From contig CM023454.1 of NCBI GenBank assembly GCA_013339765.2, forward strand, positions 151,986,355 through 152,050,354: a DNA stretch of 64,000 nt. Reading direction: 5' to 3'. The notes beneath the pieces are model-generated. The model was not told the DNA's origin and did no database searches. It was given only the letters and a program-made list of their open reading frames with translations. This DNA comes from Haemaphysalis longicornis (taxonomy: Eukaryota; Arthropoda; Arachnida; Ixodida; Ixodidae). Made by a program: the position numbers and the translations under genes. Below, piece by piece: positions 1 to 11,480 of the stretch (positions within the stretch are counted from its first letter, which is position 1; each line of letters opens with the position of its first letter).

Positions 1-765
1 CTTTTGCCGTTAAAGTTACTTTTATGTACTACGTGGGGTCGCCCTAAATTAGAGTATGCTTCATCAATTTGGGATCCGGTTCGCATAACATTGGTACATT
101 AAATTGAGGTGGTACAAAATCGCGCAGCCCGTTTTATTCTGTGTAATTATCACAGAACAGCCAGCATCACCCAAATAAAAAAAAACACTAGGACTTCCGA
201 ACCTCTCGACTCGCCGAAAACACTCACGAATTTGTTTCTTTCAAAAAATTTATGACCAAAACTTGAGGTTGCACAATTCATTTATTCTTCCTGCGCCTTT
301 CGCGTCAGCTCGCCGCGATCTCTCAAAGAAAGCTGATGTACCTCATTGGAATACGGTCACGCATTCCACATCATTATTTCCAAAAACGCGCAAACATTGG
401 AAAAATCTTCCGGGCTCATTAACATGTATTCAAACCCCGATTCATTTAAGCATGTCGTGAATACCTAGGAATAAAATCCCACTCAGTGCCCGAATTGTAT
501 ACCTTCGAGGGTTTGCATGATTGTTCCGTTATTAAGGCCATATTTATTTTATATATTATTTAACTATTGCTGAATGAATTCAGCACTGTGCACCTGAACT
601 GCAGTTTTTTTAGACCTTGATAAGAGGGTTCTATTGTTGCTGTTTAGTTACAAACAGTGCGTCGGTAGTCAATTTGTCTGTTGTAACCCCTCACCTCAAT
701 AATGTATCCTACTCTGAGGGTAAAATTAATAAAATGAAATGAAATTAAAGTAAAAAAATTAAATC
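1..765 (+). mobile_element. 3' end of a non-LTR retrotransposon (CR1/L2- or Jockey-like)
   Basis: Frame 1 from base 1 encodes the conserved C-terminal RT-thumb pattern RPKLEYASSIWDP, which follows the polymerase domain in CR1/L2/Jockey-type elements. A second block at 272-460 encodes the usual C-terminal pattern (RRDLSKKADVPH, then LFPKTRKHWKNLP) before a stop. About 300 bp of 3' UTR follow, with the GTAACCCC motif near 685 and an AT-rich tail (AATGAAATGAAAT) at about 725-750, where a non-LTR tail is expected. Stops between the two blocks show it is dead. The 5' part lies outside the window or was never copied. Confidence 0.8.
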
Positions 766-3450
766 AGGCCTAAACACAGTCTTCCGACTGGCTCTTTCCG
801 CAAAGCAGCCTAAATTCTGACCGTTTTATTTTTTTTTTCGTTTATAAATCTGAAGCTTGCCGGGAACGAAATAGAAATTCTTGTTCTTATTCCTGTCAAT
901 CATCGCCCTTCCCAAAACTGTTACCATTCATTAATGTAAACGGGGAGCAGCCGTTCGAGACATATTTCTGACATACTTTGTTTTTGCCTTATCGGCATTA
1001 TCTCTTCGTTAAAGTTTTGGAGGTGTATGATAACCGGTCAGTTGGGGGGGTGGCACGCTGAGTCTATAAATGAGTTCTCATTGTAAATGAAGCTTTGTCT
1101 CTAAGCTAACAGGATTCCATTTCGTAATCACTCACATATACCATGATATACAAACCTACATCCCTAGCTTCGGCCCTCAACTTCCCTAAGGTTTCAATCG
1201 GGGAAGTTAATTTCTCGATCGATGGAAAACGTACGGTAAGTGAGGTTAGTCGAGATGGCCAGAATTGAACGAGCGCCTGTCCTTGTCTTCGCTGTCCTTG
1301 TTGTTTTTTCGTGCGCTTAATGTGAAAGTGATGGAATAACAACTAGTCAGAACGCTATCCCTTCATAGGGACTGCAAGCTTTTTATCTATTTCAGTAATG
1401 GCAAGAACAAAGTGACTATTTGCTGTTTTTAAAATCTCTTTTTATAGCAGCGCATTTCGTCTGGAAGGGAAGCGTGAAAACCTCCCAAAGGTCACGGTGC
1501 ACTAGGATTAACTTTAATGTCCCCGCCAACAAGCAGTTCAGTAGATGCCCAACAACTACGCCATCTCACTAATTATTGCGTGGAACGACAGGACCACGAT
1601 GCCGCTACGAAATAAGCTTCCGCAGGCGAATGAACCGAGACTTGGTGGCGTTGGGTGGTGCTCACCTCTTGGGGTTTATTCGTGTCACGGGCGACTCATG
1701 ACTGGGCTGTTTTCACCTAACTTATGGAAAGTGTACACTTTAGTTGTGTTTGTTGGTTTTTCTCTGTTCATTAGATGGTGAATTCATTAATTTTCGGGTT
1801 TTCGTCAAATTATGCTCTACTAGAGCATGCGCCATTTGTCCGTGCCTGTTCCCACACAAGCACTCACCATTTGTGTTTGCTGTCACTGTCATTTTGGGAC
1901 GAATGGAAAATATTGTTTTCAATGTGATTTAGAATGACGTATTTTTGTTTCAATTAGTGTGAAGTTGTTTACACGTACACAAATATTTGGAAAAACCAGA
2001 ACAACGCCACTCAAACAAAAATAGTGCCGAATAGATGACTGGGATTTCTGCTAAGGAAGACGTGCTAATAAAATTTGCCCAAAAGCTTAGTAACTTCTAA
2101 AAGTAGACACACGGAACACACTAGTAAAACACAGCTATATAGCACAAATCTATTGTAACACAACTGAAAACCTTTGTGTTTTTGTTCTTATTGTGAAGGT
2201 TCCCCGCAGTGCAGAAAAAAATCTTTGCACTGCACTTCTTGCGCTCTAGAGAGGATTCTGAAAACTCATGTCCACGTTACGAGCACTTTATCAGGCCGAA
2301 AATCCATTCCTCCAATATCAGTGCCAAAATGCGCAGTTCGGTCCGTCCGCTCTCGAGGTGGCACCGAGCCTCTTCTCCGCAGCCCAGACTACAGGCGTTC
2401 GCACAAATGGGGGCAAGAAAAAGGATGGCAATTCAGGGCTGTTTCCTTACGTCTTTCCCCGGTCGTAAACACTTACGGTTACGCCTCCACGGGTTCCGGT
2501 TCGTGTTTAGGAGCTGCGGGCACGCAATCTGAAGCTCACGCGAGGCCGCTTCCAGGCACTTCTCTCTTGCTTTCGCCCGCCGCCTCCCGCAGTTCGCGAC
2601 TGAATTCGCCCCCTTTTTACGACTGGAAGGTGAATCCAATCTGGGCAACGCTTTCATTAGCACGGCACGGAAACGGCTCAGCGAACGCCATTGAGGTAGA
2701 TGGAGCCCCTAGAGTTTCATTGCGAAGAAAAAGCATATACGAGAATACTTACTTTCCAAGTTCCAAAGCTGGCATATGCGCTGGTGACAGCTTGGTTGCC
2801 GTAGTTTGCACGCGGCTTCGTGAAATGGGCTAGGCTAAAAGCACAGCTGCCGGGGTCTTGCACTTCCTAAGAGGCGACAGTTGAACCATTTAAACGGGCC
2901 TGCCTACTTTGAGCGCTCTACAGGCGTTGGCTACACGGCAAGCGGACACGCAACGCTCGGGCCAGGACGAGCGCAGTGACGTCACGTGCTCGGGCCCCTC
3001 TCTCTCTTTCCTTCCCCAGAACCACCTCTGCCCTGAACCCAAACGCGCATTGCTCTAACGACGACGCCGGTGGTGGCTGGCAATTTAACGCTTTCACTGG
3101 ACCAACAGCTGCGGCTTTCCCGCCCACGGACGAATGGGCGCATTACTACTGTCCTCCCGAATCTCTTATTACGCTGCCGTCTTGTACGGCGGTTCCCCTC
3201 TGGCAGCGGCTGCGTTAGGGGCCCTCTGCAAAGTTAGAAACTGTTGTAAAGATTCGCCGTCGGTTACCCGGCACTTCGCCATCGTCCATTTTTCTTTCAC
3301 TTCCTAGCACTGCACAAGCCTTTTTACACCACGCAGGGAGATCTGCGTGAAAAGTGAGCACGGTAGGATGGACGGAGTGCTCAATCAAGAAGAACCACAC
3401 AAGCTCCCGAGTGAGACAGCACAAGTCGTTATTGGGATTATACACTAAGT
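766..3450. other. unrecognised sequence, GC-rich from about 2320
   Basis: I see no convincing gene. The longest open frame (2174-2833, 219 codons) has low-complexity Ser/Arg-rich composition, no motif I recognise, and lies in a stretch where overlapping frames are also open because of GC content. 2900-3230 is similarly GC-rich and CpG-rich. It could be a regulatory island or an unclassified repeat. Nothing in it proves either. Confidence 0.4.
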
Positions 3451-3580
3451 CAATGGTAACTAAGCTTTTTGCGGAGCAGCATATTAATTCATGGACACAC
3501 CTCTACGGGCCTCAGCCATACCTCAAATAATTTTGCGATGAGCCACTTGGCAATGGCCCCATACCAATGAATCTGCGCCG

Positions 3581-3760
3581 GGACACTCGTTTTGCGACGC
3601 CTCATGCCAGAAGGTAACCCGTATACTAACAGAACACAGCGGGACATTCGTTTTTCAACGCCGCACGCTAGAACCTTTCATCTACGTGGGCAAAAACACG
3701 TACAAAAAGAACACACCCAGACACTCATTTTCCAACGCCTCGCGCGTGAACGCATGCCGT
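3581..3760. repeat. three degenerate copies of a short direct repeat
   Basis: The pattern (G/A)GACAxTCxTTTTxCxACGCC recurs at about 3581, 3641 and 3719, each time followed by a GC-rich segment. Spacing is irregular (about 60 and 78 bp). It may be a decayed minisatellite or part of an unclassified repeat. No coding role is apparent. Confidence 0.45.
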
Positions 3761-3960
3761 GGTGTGTGACACGAAGACGACTTACGGCCAGTATTGAATA
3801 AATCCGGTTGAACGCAAGAGAGAACGCCACCGCCTCAGCAAGCGCACGATTGCACCTCCCACCGGCACTTCTCCGGCGCCAAATCAGCGTGCGCCGTGTA
3901 GCAAGAGACATACTTCCAATCTTTGAATACACTTATACACTGCATTTTTCGCTGCTCCCA

Positions 3961-5345
3961 GAGAGAGAGAGAATACAACTTTATTGAAGCGCCCGCAGTT
4001 TTCCTGCCCCAATTTATTCAGGCGGAGGCTTGGATCGACGTGGCCTTACGTCGTCCTGGCGGCGAGGTTAGCGTCTTGCGGGCGTCGGCTTCCGGGGATT
4101 GGCCCCTTAAGCGCTCCGCCCATCCGGTCGCTGCCTCTCGACCGCCGCCAGGATCTGCTGGACGGCCTTGTGTTGCTTTTCGTAGTCAGTGGATCTCTTG
4201 GCCGCCTCGAATGGCGGTGGGAGAGCATCACCTCTGTTTGTATATTCTTGGTTCACGCAGTCTCTCAGGATGTGAGCCAGTGTGGCCGGTTCACTCCTGC
4301 ACAGTTTGCACACGTCAGTCACGTACACCTCCGGCCACAGGTGTTTCGCGAGCACTGGGATAATCACTGAATTGGTTTGCAGCTGCCTAAACACAACCGC
4401 CTCGGCTCGGGTCAGCCTTGGGTGAGGCGGTGCCATCGTTCTCCTGCCTAGTTTGTACCATGAGAGCACCTCGCCGTACCTGGTCATAGTGTCCTTGTCG
4501 GGGCAGTCCACGTCGTCGGCGGCCCTTCCCGCGGCGCGGCCGGCTAGTCCTCGCGCCACGGCGTTGGCCGTCTCGTTGTGGTTGGTGAGCCCCAGCGTGC
4601 TCGCTACCCCTTCCCCCGCGTGTGCGGGAAACCACTTAATCACTACACTGTCATTGTCACCGTCGGCTTCAGCCTTGCGCAGAATACGCGCGGCCGCACA
4701 GCACACCCTGTTCCTCGCGAAGTTGCGCACTGCCGTCCTGGAGTCGCACAGCACCGTCGTGCATCTTGGGTCCGACGATGGCTAGGGCCACCGCCGCTTC
4801 CTCGGCCTGACACGGCGTCTTGACTCTCACGCTGGCCGTCGATCTGGTCGCGCCAGTTCTGGCCTCGATTACGCTGACGCTGTAGGCGCCGTCGAAGTTC
4901 CGGTAACTCGCCGCGTCCACGAACACGGCTCCCTCGTCGTTGGCGTGGGTCGCCATTAGCGCCTTGGCTCTCGCCAACCTCCTGTCCTGGTTGTAGGTTG
5001 GATTCACGTTCCGTGGGATCGGGCACACGACGATGCGTCTGCTCGCTCCCTCCGGTACTCGCTCCTCGTCTCGATTTCCCTTCTTACGCTGACTCCCAGG
5101 CGACGCAGTATCGCTCGACCGGTCCTTGTCTCCGAGAGCCTCTCGAACTGCGCCGTCTGCTGGGCTTCCGCAATCTCCTCCAGGTTGTTGTGGACTCCCA
5201 GGGCTTCCACCTTCTCCGTGCTCGTGCTGCCCAAGAGTCCCAGTGCCGCCTTGTAAGCCTTGCGAAGATTTATTGTTAGTTGAGATGGCCTGGGTTTTTT
5301 CCCCTGCATCGTGAGTTGTCCGCTGTGCGAGATTACCCAGCTTTC
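3961..5345 (-). mobile_element. I-clade non-LTR retrotransposon, 5'-truncated 3' end with RNase H
   Basis: Read on the minus strand, the segment encodes the linker after the RT (INLRKAYKAALGLLG), an RNase H domain, and a terminal Cys/His motif (CKLC...H...C). It ends in AATAAA followed by a (TC)n-type tail at 3961-3972. RNase H plus a terminal Cys-His finger is the known C-terminal layout of I-clade elements. RT and endonuclease are absent, so this is a 5'-truncated insertion. The 5' boundary near 5340 falls in an ATT-rich stretch and is uncertain. Confidence 0.8.
4107..5280 (-). pseudogene. RNase H domain and C-terminal Cys/His motif of I-clade ORF2, frameshifted
   Basis: RNase H would remove the RNA strand during target-primed reverse transcription. 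The N-terminal half is in one frame (down to about 4750) and shows FVDAASYRN, with the first catalytic Asp, and TPCQAEEAAVALAI, with the catalytic Glu. The C-terminal half is in another frame (4754-4107) with DSRTAVRNFA (second Asp region), KWFPAHAG, and the N-x3-AN-x2-AR helix. The switch near 4750 splits the domain, so no functional protein is made. Downstream is a C-x2-C-x8-H-x4-C motif. A host RNase H is unlikely because the terminal finger and retroelement tail follow directly. Confidence 0.8.
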
Positions 5346-5499
5346 CGACGTCAGAATAATAATAATATTTCCTCTATTTTCCATCCTTGGAGATTGGGGA
5401 GGGAAGGAAAAAAAGCTGTACAGTAATCCACGGCCGGGCCAGAGCGGCGGCGCGCGCTGTGTTGATACCAACGCGTGCGCGCACGCCTCCGCTCGAGCC
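5346..5499. other. junction between two retroelement ends
   Basis: Short GC-rich stretch between the 5' truncation of the I-clade fragment and the 3' UTR of element B. It contains an ATT-rich run at about 5356-5372 and no recognisable feature. Confidence 0.4.
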
Positions 5500-6929
5500 C
5501 GGCCGCGAATCAGCTTGACTTGCTCCCGCCGCCCCAACATAAAATACAATATAACATGTTCAATTTTCAGCAGTGTAAAGCGTACAATAAACACACCGAC
5601 AAAAGAAAAGAGAGAAAAAAAGGTGAAACAAATAATCAGCAGTCTTTGCAATAACATAAAGTGCGCAACTATCCCGGTTGCATGCGTTTTTTTACATAAT
5701 ACGAAATAAAAGAACAGTTGTGTACAGAAAAAAAGAATGTATACTGTTACAATAGGTAAGCACAGGAAAATACATGAAATAAAATCGGCAGCAATCACTT
5801 GGTTTGTAGGTTAAAGAAGGCACGCAATTCCTTGACCGTTGTCCTTTCGATAACAATGGTGTTTGTATGGCAAAAATTTAGCAATTCTGGAAGTTTGGGT
5901 TTCAAAATTTGAGTTCCATAGTTTGTTCTGCAGACGTCAAGATTTCATTCGTTCGAGTGAGATATGGGTTAATTTTTACGGTGAGACAGGACAACTGTGT
6001 GAGAAAGTTTCTTTGTTGTTTAAGTTCTTTTTTATAAATTAAGGGTAAGCGACAGGAATAAAAGTGATATATTTCATTATGAAAGAGCTCATTATGAACG
6101 CTTTATGAACGCATTATGAACGCATTTCATTATGAACGCTTATGAAAGAGATCGGCGGAGGGATGGTCAAAAGGGACATTAGAGATATTTCTCACAATTT
6201 TTTTTTGCGTGGCATGAATTGTTTGTAGATTTGCGATTGTAGTACTACCACACACGAGGTGGCAATAGTTAATATGCGAGTAAAACAATGAATTATGCAG
6301 AATTTTTTAACTTCAGTTGGCGTATGGCCTTGCAAATGTCAGTTAATCCGACTATTCTCGATAATTTTGATTTTGAATGGTTCATGTGCTCGTCCCAAGT
6401 CATTTTTTTTTTCTGTGAAGATAATCCCAAGTGTTTTATAATCAGTAACTACCTCTATCGCTGCATTGTTGTACTTAATGATATCGAAAGTAGGTACATT
6501 TTTTCTTTTTGGGCGAAAAAGAACAGCTTTAGTCTTATTTGTGTTTACTTTGAGGGCATTGTACTCGGTCCATTTGCTTAGTTCAGCAAGGGTGTTGTTT
6601 GCTCTTGTAGCGAGACTAACAGGAGATGTATCAGAAAACAGTAATGTGGTGTCGTCGGCATATATAATAAATTTCGTGGTTTTGTCTTTGTTTACAATGT
6701 CATTAATGTATAATTTGAAGAGTAACGGGCCAAGAATACTACCTGGCGGAACGCCAGATGATAAAGGTTTAACTTGTAATGAATAGCTCTTAAGGCTTAC
6801 CTATTGACGTCGGCTTCCTAGGTAAGATTTTAGCAAAGTTAAACCAGTGACGCGGAAACCGTACAATTCTAATTTCTTCAATAGTAGCGCGTGACTTAAC
6901 TAGTCAATTGCCTTTGTATAATCTATATA
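5500..6929 (-). mobile_element. element B, 3' portion: RT palm/thumb and 3' UTR
   Basis: Minus-strand reading gives the back half of a non-LTR RT: GVPPGSILGPLLF, then IYADDTTLLFS with the YADD catalytic box at 6651-6662, then LKVNTNKTKAVLF and a degenerate C-terminal region. Stops and frameshifts are frequent. The RT begins abruptly at 6929 with IDYTKAID, the RT fingers/palm motif. The missing upstream half is at 13284-16650 on the same strand. The 3' UTR runs to roughly 5500; the exact end is not clear. Confidence 0.8.
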
Positions 6930-7446
6930 CGGGGTGATCAAATTGAAGTCTACAGTTTTTTTTAAATAGGCGCTTAGATTTACGCGAAGACCACCTCTAC
7001 AGTGAAGTTTGGCGCCAAGGGTGACACCTAAGTAGGAGGTAATTATTGATGTAGCTGGCTTAATTAACTAAAATTGATTAATTATCTTTTTAGTGATGGC
7101 AGTAACCAGGCATGTTTGTATTGGAAAGTTAGACGCAATCGTTTTTCTACGCAGTTTCAGTTGACAGAATTCTTCTAGCGCATCCGTAGTCCGAGATATC
7201 AAATGGCCGTTCGGATGATTACGCATGCTAAAAGCCACGATCAGCGCATAGCTCCTCCCTTTTGCTCTGTGTTTCGATAGCGGTTCCGAGTAGTGCAGGT
7301 TGCGATAACGTCAGCCAACAATGAATGGGTGCCAGTTATCACTTTTTCCCGTGCCTCCACCCCTTTGTCGAAATAAACACCGTACACAGCAGGCACGTCA
7401 CAGAAGGGAGGAGCTTTGCGCGGGTGACGACTGTCTTGCATGCGTA
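6930..7446. mobile_element. palindromic MITE: left arm, centre and inner right arm
   Basis: The element opens with CGGGGTGATCAAA directly after a TA. The left arm (6930 to about 7272) is matched in reverse complement by 7391-7446 (the GGGAGGAGCT...GCATGCGTAA side), then by 8806-8957 and 13108-13283, so the right arm has been split twice. The centre (about 7273-7390) is unique. No transposase is present. Long terminal inverted repeats and TA duplication fit a non-autonomous Tc1/mariner-type or other TA-targeting DNA transposon; the superfamily is an inference. Confidence 0.75.
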
Positions 7447-7449
7447 AGA

Positions 7450-8491
7450 AACCCAAAGTTACTTATCAAGCTCAGAGCAATACTCAAAAACGAATCTTTG
7501 CTACCCTGGATTAAATCTTATCTTTCCTTCCGGCGTCACACTTTAACCGTGGATGGCGAAGCGTCACGCACTGCCACAGTAGAGTCAGGTATTCCACAAG
7601 GTCCCGTTCTCGGGCCCCTTTTCTTTTTACTTTTTATTAATGATATAGCTCGCGATATCCCTGTAAAGGTAAAGCTGTTTGCAGACGACTGCATTATTTA
7701 TCATGCAATCCGTAGCCATAACGATCAGACCCCCCTCAATGAAGCTCTAGGTAAAATACAAAATTGGAGCACAACGTGGCAGATGATTCTTAACTTAAAG
7801 AAAACGGTAGCTTTGACAATGACGCGCAAGAAAACGCCGTTGTCATTCACATACAACATGAACAACCACCTGGTCTCGGCAGTTACAAGCTATAAATACT
7901 TAGGTATCATGATAACGTCGGATCTCAAATGGAATCAACACATTACTTATATTCAGAAAAAGGCAATGCAGAAGCTAGGTTATTTATGAAGAACTCTAGG
8001 AAAATCCACTTACGATATAAAACTTCTAGCTTTTAAAACTTACATCAGGCCTCTACTGGAGCACGCCTCGGTCATATGGGATCCTCACAGTGTAGCCAAC
8101 ATTTCGAAACTGGAGAAAGTTGAAAGAAAGGCTGCAAGATTTATTTTTAATTCCTACAGTAGACTCGCATCCCCTACAGCGCTTTTGCATACCCCGAATT
8201 TACGAAGTCTCACAGTTAGACGCTGCCGTGAAAGATTAAAAACATTTTATTTGCTTTATCACCACAAATTTCGAATCGACACCAGCGCATACATCACCCT
8301 GTTCATTCGTCAGCAGACACGCTCGCACCACCCGAAAAAAGTCAGCGATTACGCATGCAAAACTAAATCATACAAAAATTCATTTTTTTCCCCGAACAGC
8401 ACGTGAATGGAACCTGTTGCCTGCACATGTTGTACAATGCCCGTATGTTTTATCATTTATGCGTGAGCTCCCAAACCCACCGAAATGTTGA
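7450..8491 (+). pseudogene. reverse transcriptase (palm to C-terminus) of element C
   Basis: Reverse transcriptase of the FADDC type. Visible in order: PWIKSYLSFRRH, ESGIPQGPVLGPLFF, LFADDCIIYH with the catalytic box at 7678-7692, KYLGIMITSDLKWN, RPLLEHASVIWDP and RAAREWNLLP near the end. One in-frame stop at 7987-7989 and a frameshift near 8390 in a T run are the main lesions; the frame is otherwise open, so this is one of the younger fragments here. The endonuclease and RT fingers are missing through 5' truncation. Confidence 0.85.
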
Positions 8492-8599
8492 TTTGTGCTT
8501 GAATGATGTGCTTTTTTTTCTCTCTTTGTTGTGCTGTTTGCTTTCGTTGTAGCGCTCAGTCCTGCTTAAAGCCATGCCCCAAGGCTAGCAGTACCCCAA

Positions 8600-8642
<43 letters not shown>

Positions 8643-8668
8643 AATAAATAAATAAATAATATAAAAAA

Positions 8669-8725
<57 letters not shown>

Positions 8726-8770
8726 AAAATAAATAAATAAATAAATAAATAAAAATAAATAAATAAATAA

Positions 8771-8805
<35 letters not shown>
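8600..8805 (+). repeat. (AAAT)n microsatellite, tail of element C
   Basis: About 200 bp of AAAT units with occasional interruptions (AAAAT, AATAT), directly following the 3' UTR of element C. The minus-strand open frame through it (repeated LFIY) is a by-product of the 4-bp repeat and not a gene. Confidence 0.95.
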
Positions 8806-8957
8806 ACCATGCGAACGGCAATTAAACTTCGCCGTTTGATATCTCGGAGTACGGATGCGCTAGAAGAATTCTGCCAATTGAAACTGCTTACAAACATGAT
8901 TGCGTCTAACTTTCCAATACAAACATGCCTGGTTAATGCAACCACTAAAATTCAATT
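8806..8957. mobile_element. palindromic MITE: middle part of right arm
   Basis: The reverse complement of 8806-8945 matches 7085-7215 closely, including the shared AACCAGGCATGTTTGTATTG and GAATTCTTCTAGCGCATC blocks. It resumes directly after the AAAT tail of element C and stops near 8957, where element A begins. Confidence 0.8.
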
Positions 8958-10084
8958 TTATTTTTTCTCTCAACATAATACAATGTCGATGGTCTCCCTG
9001 GCCAGAAAACCGTTGCTACAACTTGACGGGGTCAGGGAGCCAAATCAGCTCAATGACGACTCTACAATGCCATTAAAAAGAGGGATACAACATGACAGTA
9101 CCTTTGAGAAGGCCAATAAACATCACGAAAAAAATAAAAACAATAAAATACTTGTGTAGCGAGCTTGAACGCATTGGTTCGGCGTCACATAATTACGTAC
9201 AGGTAAAAGAACAGACCAGACAATTCACGCTTATTTACACAACAATATAGCAAATAGAATTCAAAAACGATCATTTCTGACAAACGCTTCACGTAAGGAA
9301 GCACGTGTTAGTGTTCCATAATTGCCGCTAATTTCCTGTAATTTATTGAATATGCTTGGAATGTTGTATGCCAATGACTGCCAGAGATAATTTGTTCGTG
9401 GGCGTGGAACGAGCCATTTTCCCGAGCCACAAGTTGTATAAGTGCTAATTCGTAGATCAAGACCACGTAATTGTGTTACAAATTGCTTATATTTATCATT
9501 TGAAAAGTGTAACTGATATAGTAGACGGTAAGAATAAAGCTGCCTAATATTGATTATTATATTCTGCTCAAACAGTTGCTTAGTCGGATGAAGGTACGGG
9601 ACGTTATTTATACATCTGATAGCTTTCTTTTCTAACAGCAGTTACGTGTTAATATTTTTCTTGGTTGTCGTGTCCCAAACTAACGTGCAGTAATTAAGGT
9701 GTGACCGGAAAAGTAAATGGTTTTTTAAGTTTAATGTTAAGTTTAATGTTAAGCGAGAAGACGTCGCGGCATCGGTACAATGCGCCCACTGCGCATGACA
9801 GTTTTTTTGCCAGTAATTCAACATGGGCGTCCCATGTCATGCGGTGCGAGAGCACCACCCCCAATACTTTGTGCTGCTTAAAAATGTCGATTTGTGAGGC
9901 CCCCGAGATCAAGTCTTCGGTTACATTTACATTTTTATTTTTAGGCGCGAATAGAATGCATTTGGTTTTCTTTGCATTAATTTTTAAACAGTTTTCGTTT
10001 GACCAAGCGTGTAATTCGTAAGGAAACATCATTGACCAAGCGCTGGAAGCACGCGCGCTAGCCTCCTTTGCCCCTCACCCAAAA

Positions 10085-11042
10085 GTGTTCTTGCGTTACG
10101 TCGACGATTGTTTTTGCGTCGTTCAGAAAGACGCGGCGAACAGCTTGCTGGCCCACCTCAACAGTATGGAACGTGCCATTCAGTTCACGTTAGAAGAGGA
10201 GGCCGATGGCAAACTTCCCTTCCTGGACGTCTTCGTGTCTCGGCAGGGCCAGAGGCTAAGTTTCAGCGTGTACCGCAAGTTCAGCGTGAAACGCACACAG
10301 GCCGCTACCTGAACTTCAGCTCCGTGCACCCCGCTTCCCACAAGAGGGCTGTTGTTAGCACGCTATTGCAGCGTGCGAAAAGATTGTGCTCGAAGACCGA
10401 GGATGCGGCCGTGGACACGGCAAAGGTACGCGACGACCTGGCTAGCTGCGGGTACCCGAGGCACTTTATAAGCGCAACGGAACTCCCACTGACCCGACGG
10501 GGACAACTGGACGCGCCTCCTGCCCCTATGAAGCGAGCTTCTGTGCCATGCCTTCCAGGAACAAGCGAATGTTTGGCGCGTGTCCTGCGGGAATATGACG
10601 CGCAGGTGGCCCACGTTCCAGCCAAAAAGATGCGCCAGGAGCTCCTGAGAGTTAAGGACCGCTTGCCGAAGGAGCGCTTCTCCCCGGTGTGGTGTACGAG
10701 ATACCTTGTGCAGACTGCAGCGCCGTGTATATCGTGGAATCAAGGAATTATAAGAATCGTCTGCAGCAGCACGCACGTGACGTAAAGAATAAGAGCGTCC
10801 GCAACAATGGTTTAGCCGAACACGCCGTCGTGAATGACCACAGGATTGATTGGGACAATGCAAGAATCGTCGCAACAGAAAAAGTGACAGCATCACCGCT
10901 ACATCTGGAATCTTTAATCATTCAGACGACATCTAATACAGTCAATCGTAACGACAGAAGTCTAAACCCGATCTACGCACGCTTTTGCAGCGATTACTCA
11001 AGCCCACTTAAACGACCCACTTCTGGTGATTTATTAATTTGA
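10085..11042 (+). pseudogene. Penelope RT (C-terminal half) and GIY-YIG endonuclease
   Basis: Penelope RT is related to telomerase reverse transcriptase; the GIY-YIG nuclease cuts target DNA. Visible: VFLRYVDDCFCVV with YVDD at 10097-10108, then LPFLDVFVSRQGQ, then after a frameshift near 10280 GRYLNFSSVHPASHKRAVV, then after another near 10690 VYEIPCADCSAVYIVESRN and RLQQHARDVKN. The nuclease motif reads YIV where the family has YIG, so it is probably inactive. Ends at a TGA after SGDLLI. Confidence 0.85.
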
Positions 11043-11085
11043 ACAAGGCTTCCGTGCTGGAAGTCGAAACGTCAAGAACGATTTT
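11038..11085 (+). ncRNA. hammerhead-ribozyme-like hairpin at PLE 1 3' end
   Basis: GGCTTCC-gtgct-GGAAGTC forms a 7-bp stem (one G-U pair), immediately followed by GAAAC. This matches stem II plus the GAAA core of a hammerhead ribozyme, known at PLE termini. The upstream strand reads TTGAACAAGG where the canonical core is CUGANGA, so it is degenerate or variant. The downstream stem III is also imperfect in this copy. Confidence 0.4.
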
Positions 11086-11399
11086 TGACTGGTCGGCGTC
11101 TCGTGTGTTTGAAAAGTGTAATTGTGTTAAGGTAAAATTGGCGGTGGAAAACAGGCGGGTTGCGTCAGCATTGCTAATAAATAAACTAGTATCATCTGCG
11201 TACAACACAAATTCGGCTTGTTTATCAATAGAAATTACATTGTTAACATAAACATTAAATAAAACCGGTCCCAAAACACTTCCTTGCGGTACACCGCACA
11301 ATATCTTTCTAAATGAAGACTGATAGCCATTGTGCACAACACATTGCTCCCTATTAGACATATAGGATTGCATTAGCGCGTGCGATACGCCACGGATTC

Positions 11400-11480
11400 C
11401 ATACTTGTGAAGCTGTGAATGATGCAGTGAATGAAGATGCTGTAATGATGATGCTGTGAATGATGCTGTAGTCGATGAAT
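11400..11480. repeat. imperfect ATGCTGTGA-type short tandem repeat inside the RT
   Basis: GTGAATGATGCAGTGAATGA, GATGCTGTAATGATGATG and CTGTGAATGATGCTGTAG run in tandem. The repeat occupies the place where element A should encode the conserved SKAFD region of the RT. Confidence 0.6.

Larger units (their letters stand above)
7447..8805 (+). mobile_element. element C: 5'-truncated non-LTR retrotransposon with AAAT tail
   Basis: The insertion starts mid-RT at about 7447 and ends in a long (AAAT)n tail at about 8600-8805. CR1/L2-type elements commonly end in short tandem repeats, so the microsatellite is best read as an expanded tail. It sits in the right arm of the palindromic MITE: CATGCG occurs on both sides, but the MITE itself repeats this motif, so the target duplication cannot be fixed. 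Confidence 0.85.
10017..11115 (+). mobile_element. Penelope-like element 1, 5'-truncated, inserted in element A
   Basis: GTGTAATT lies on both sides (10009-10016 and 11116-11123) and fits as an 8-bp target duplication. The insert encodes the end of a Penelope RT, a GIY-YIG-like endonuclease and a 3' hairpin at 11041-11075 of the kind seen at the ends of the other PLEs here. The first 15 bp or so (10017-10032) do not match the second PLE copy and may be filler. Confidence 0.85.

Noticed and set aside
2174..2833. 219-codon frame, possible gene
   Set aside because: No recognisable domain, low-complexity composition, and overlapping frames are open as well because the region is GC-rich. It could be re-examined with transcript data.
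7436..8812. CATGCG as target duplication of element C
   Set aside because: The MITE arm itself contains neighbouring near-copies of CATGCG, so the repeat cannot be assigned to the insertion.
8556..8945. 129-codon minus-strand frame with repeated LFIY
   Set aside because: It is the translation of the (AAAT)n tail of element C; a 4-bp repeat opens all frames. No start context or domain supports a membrane protein.
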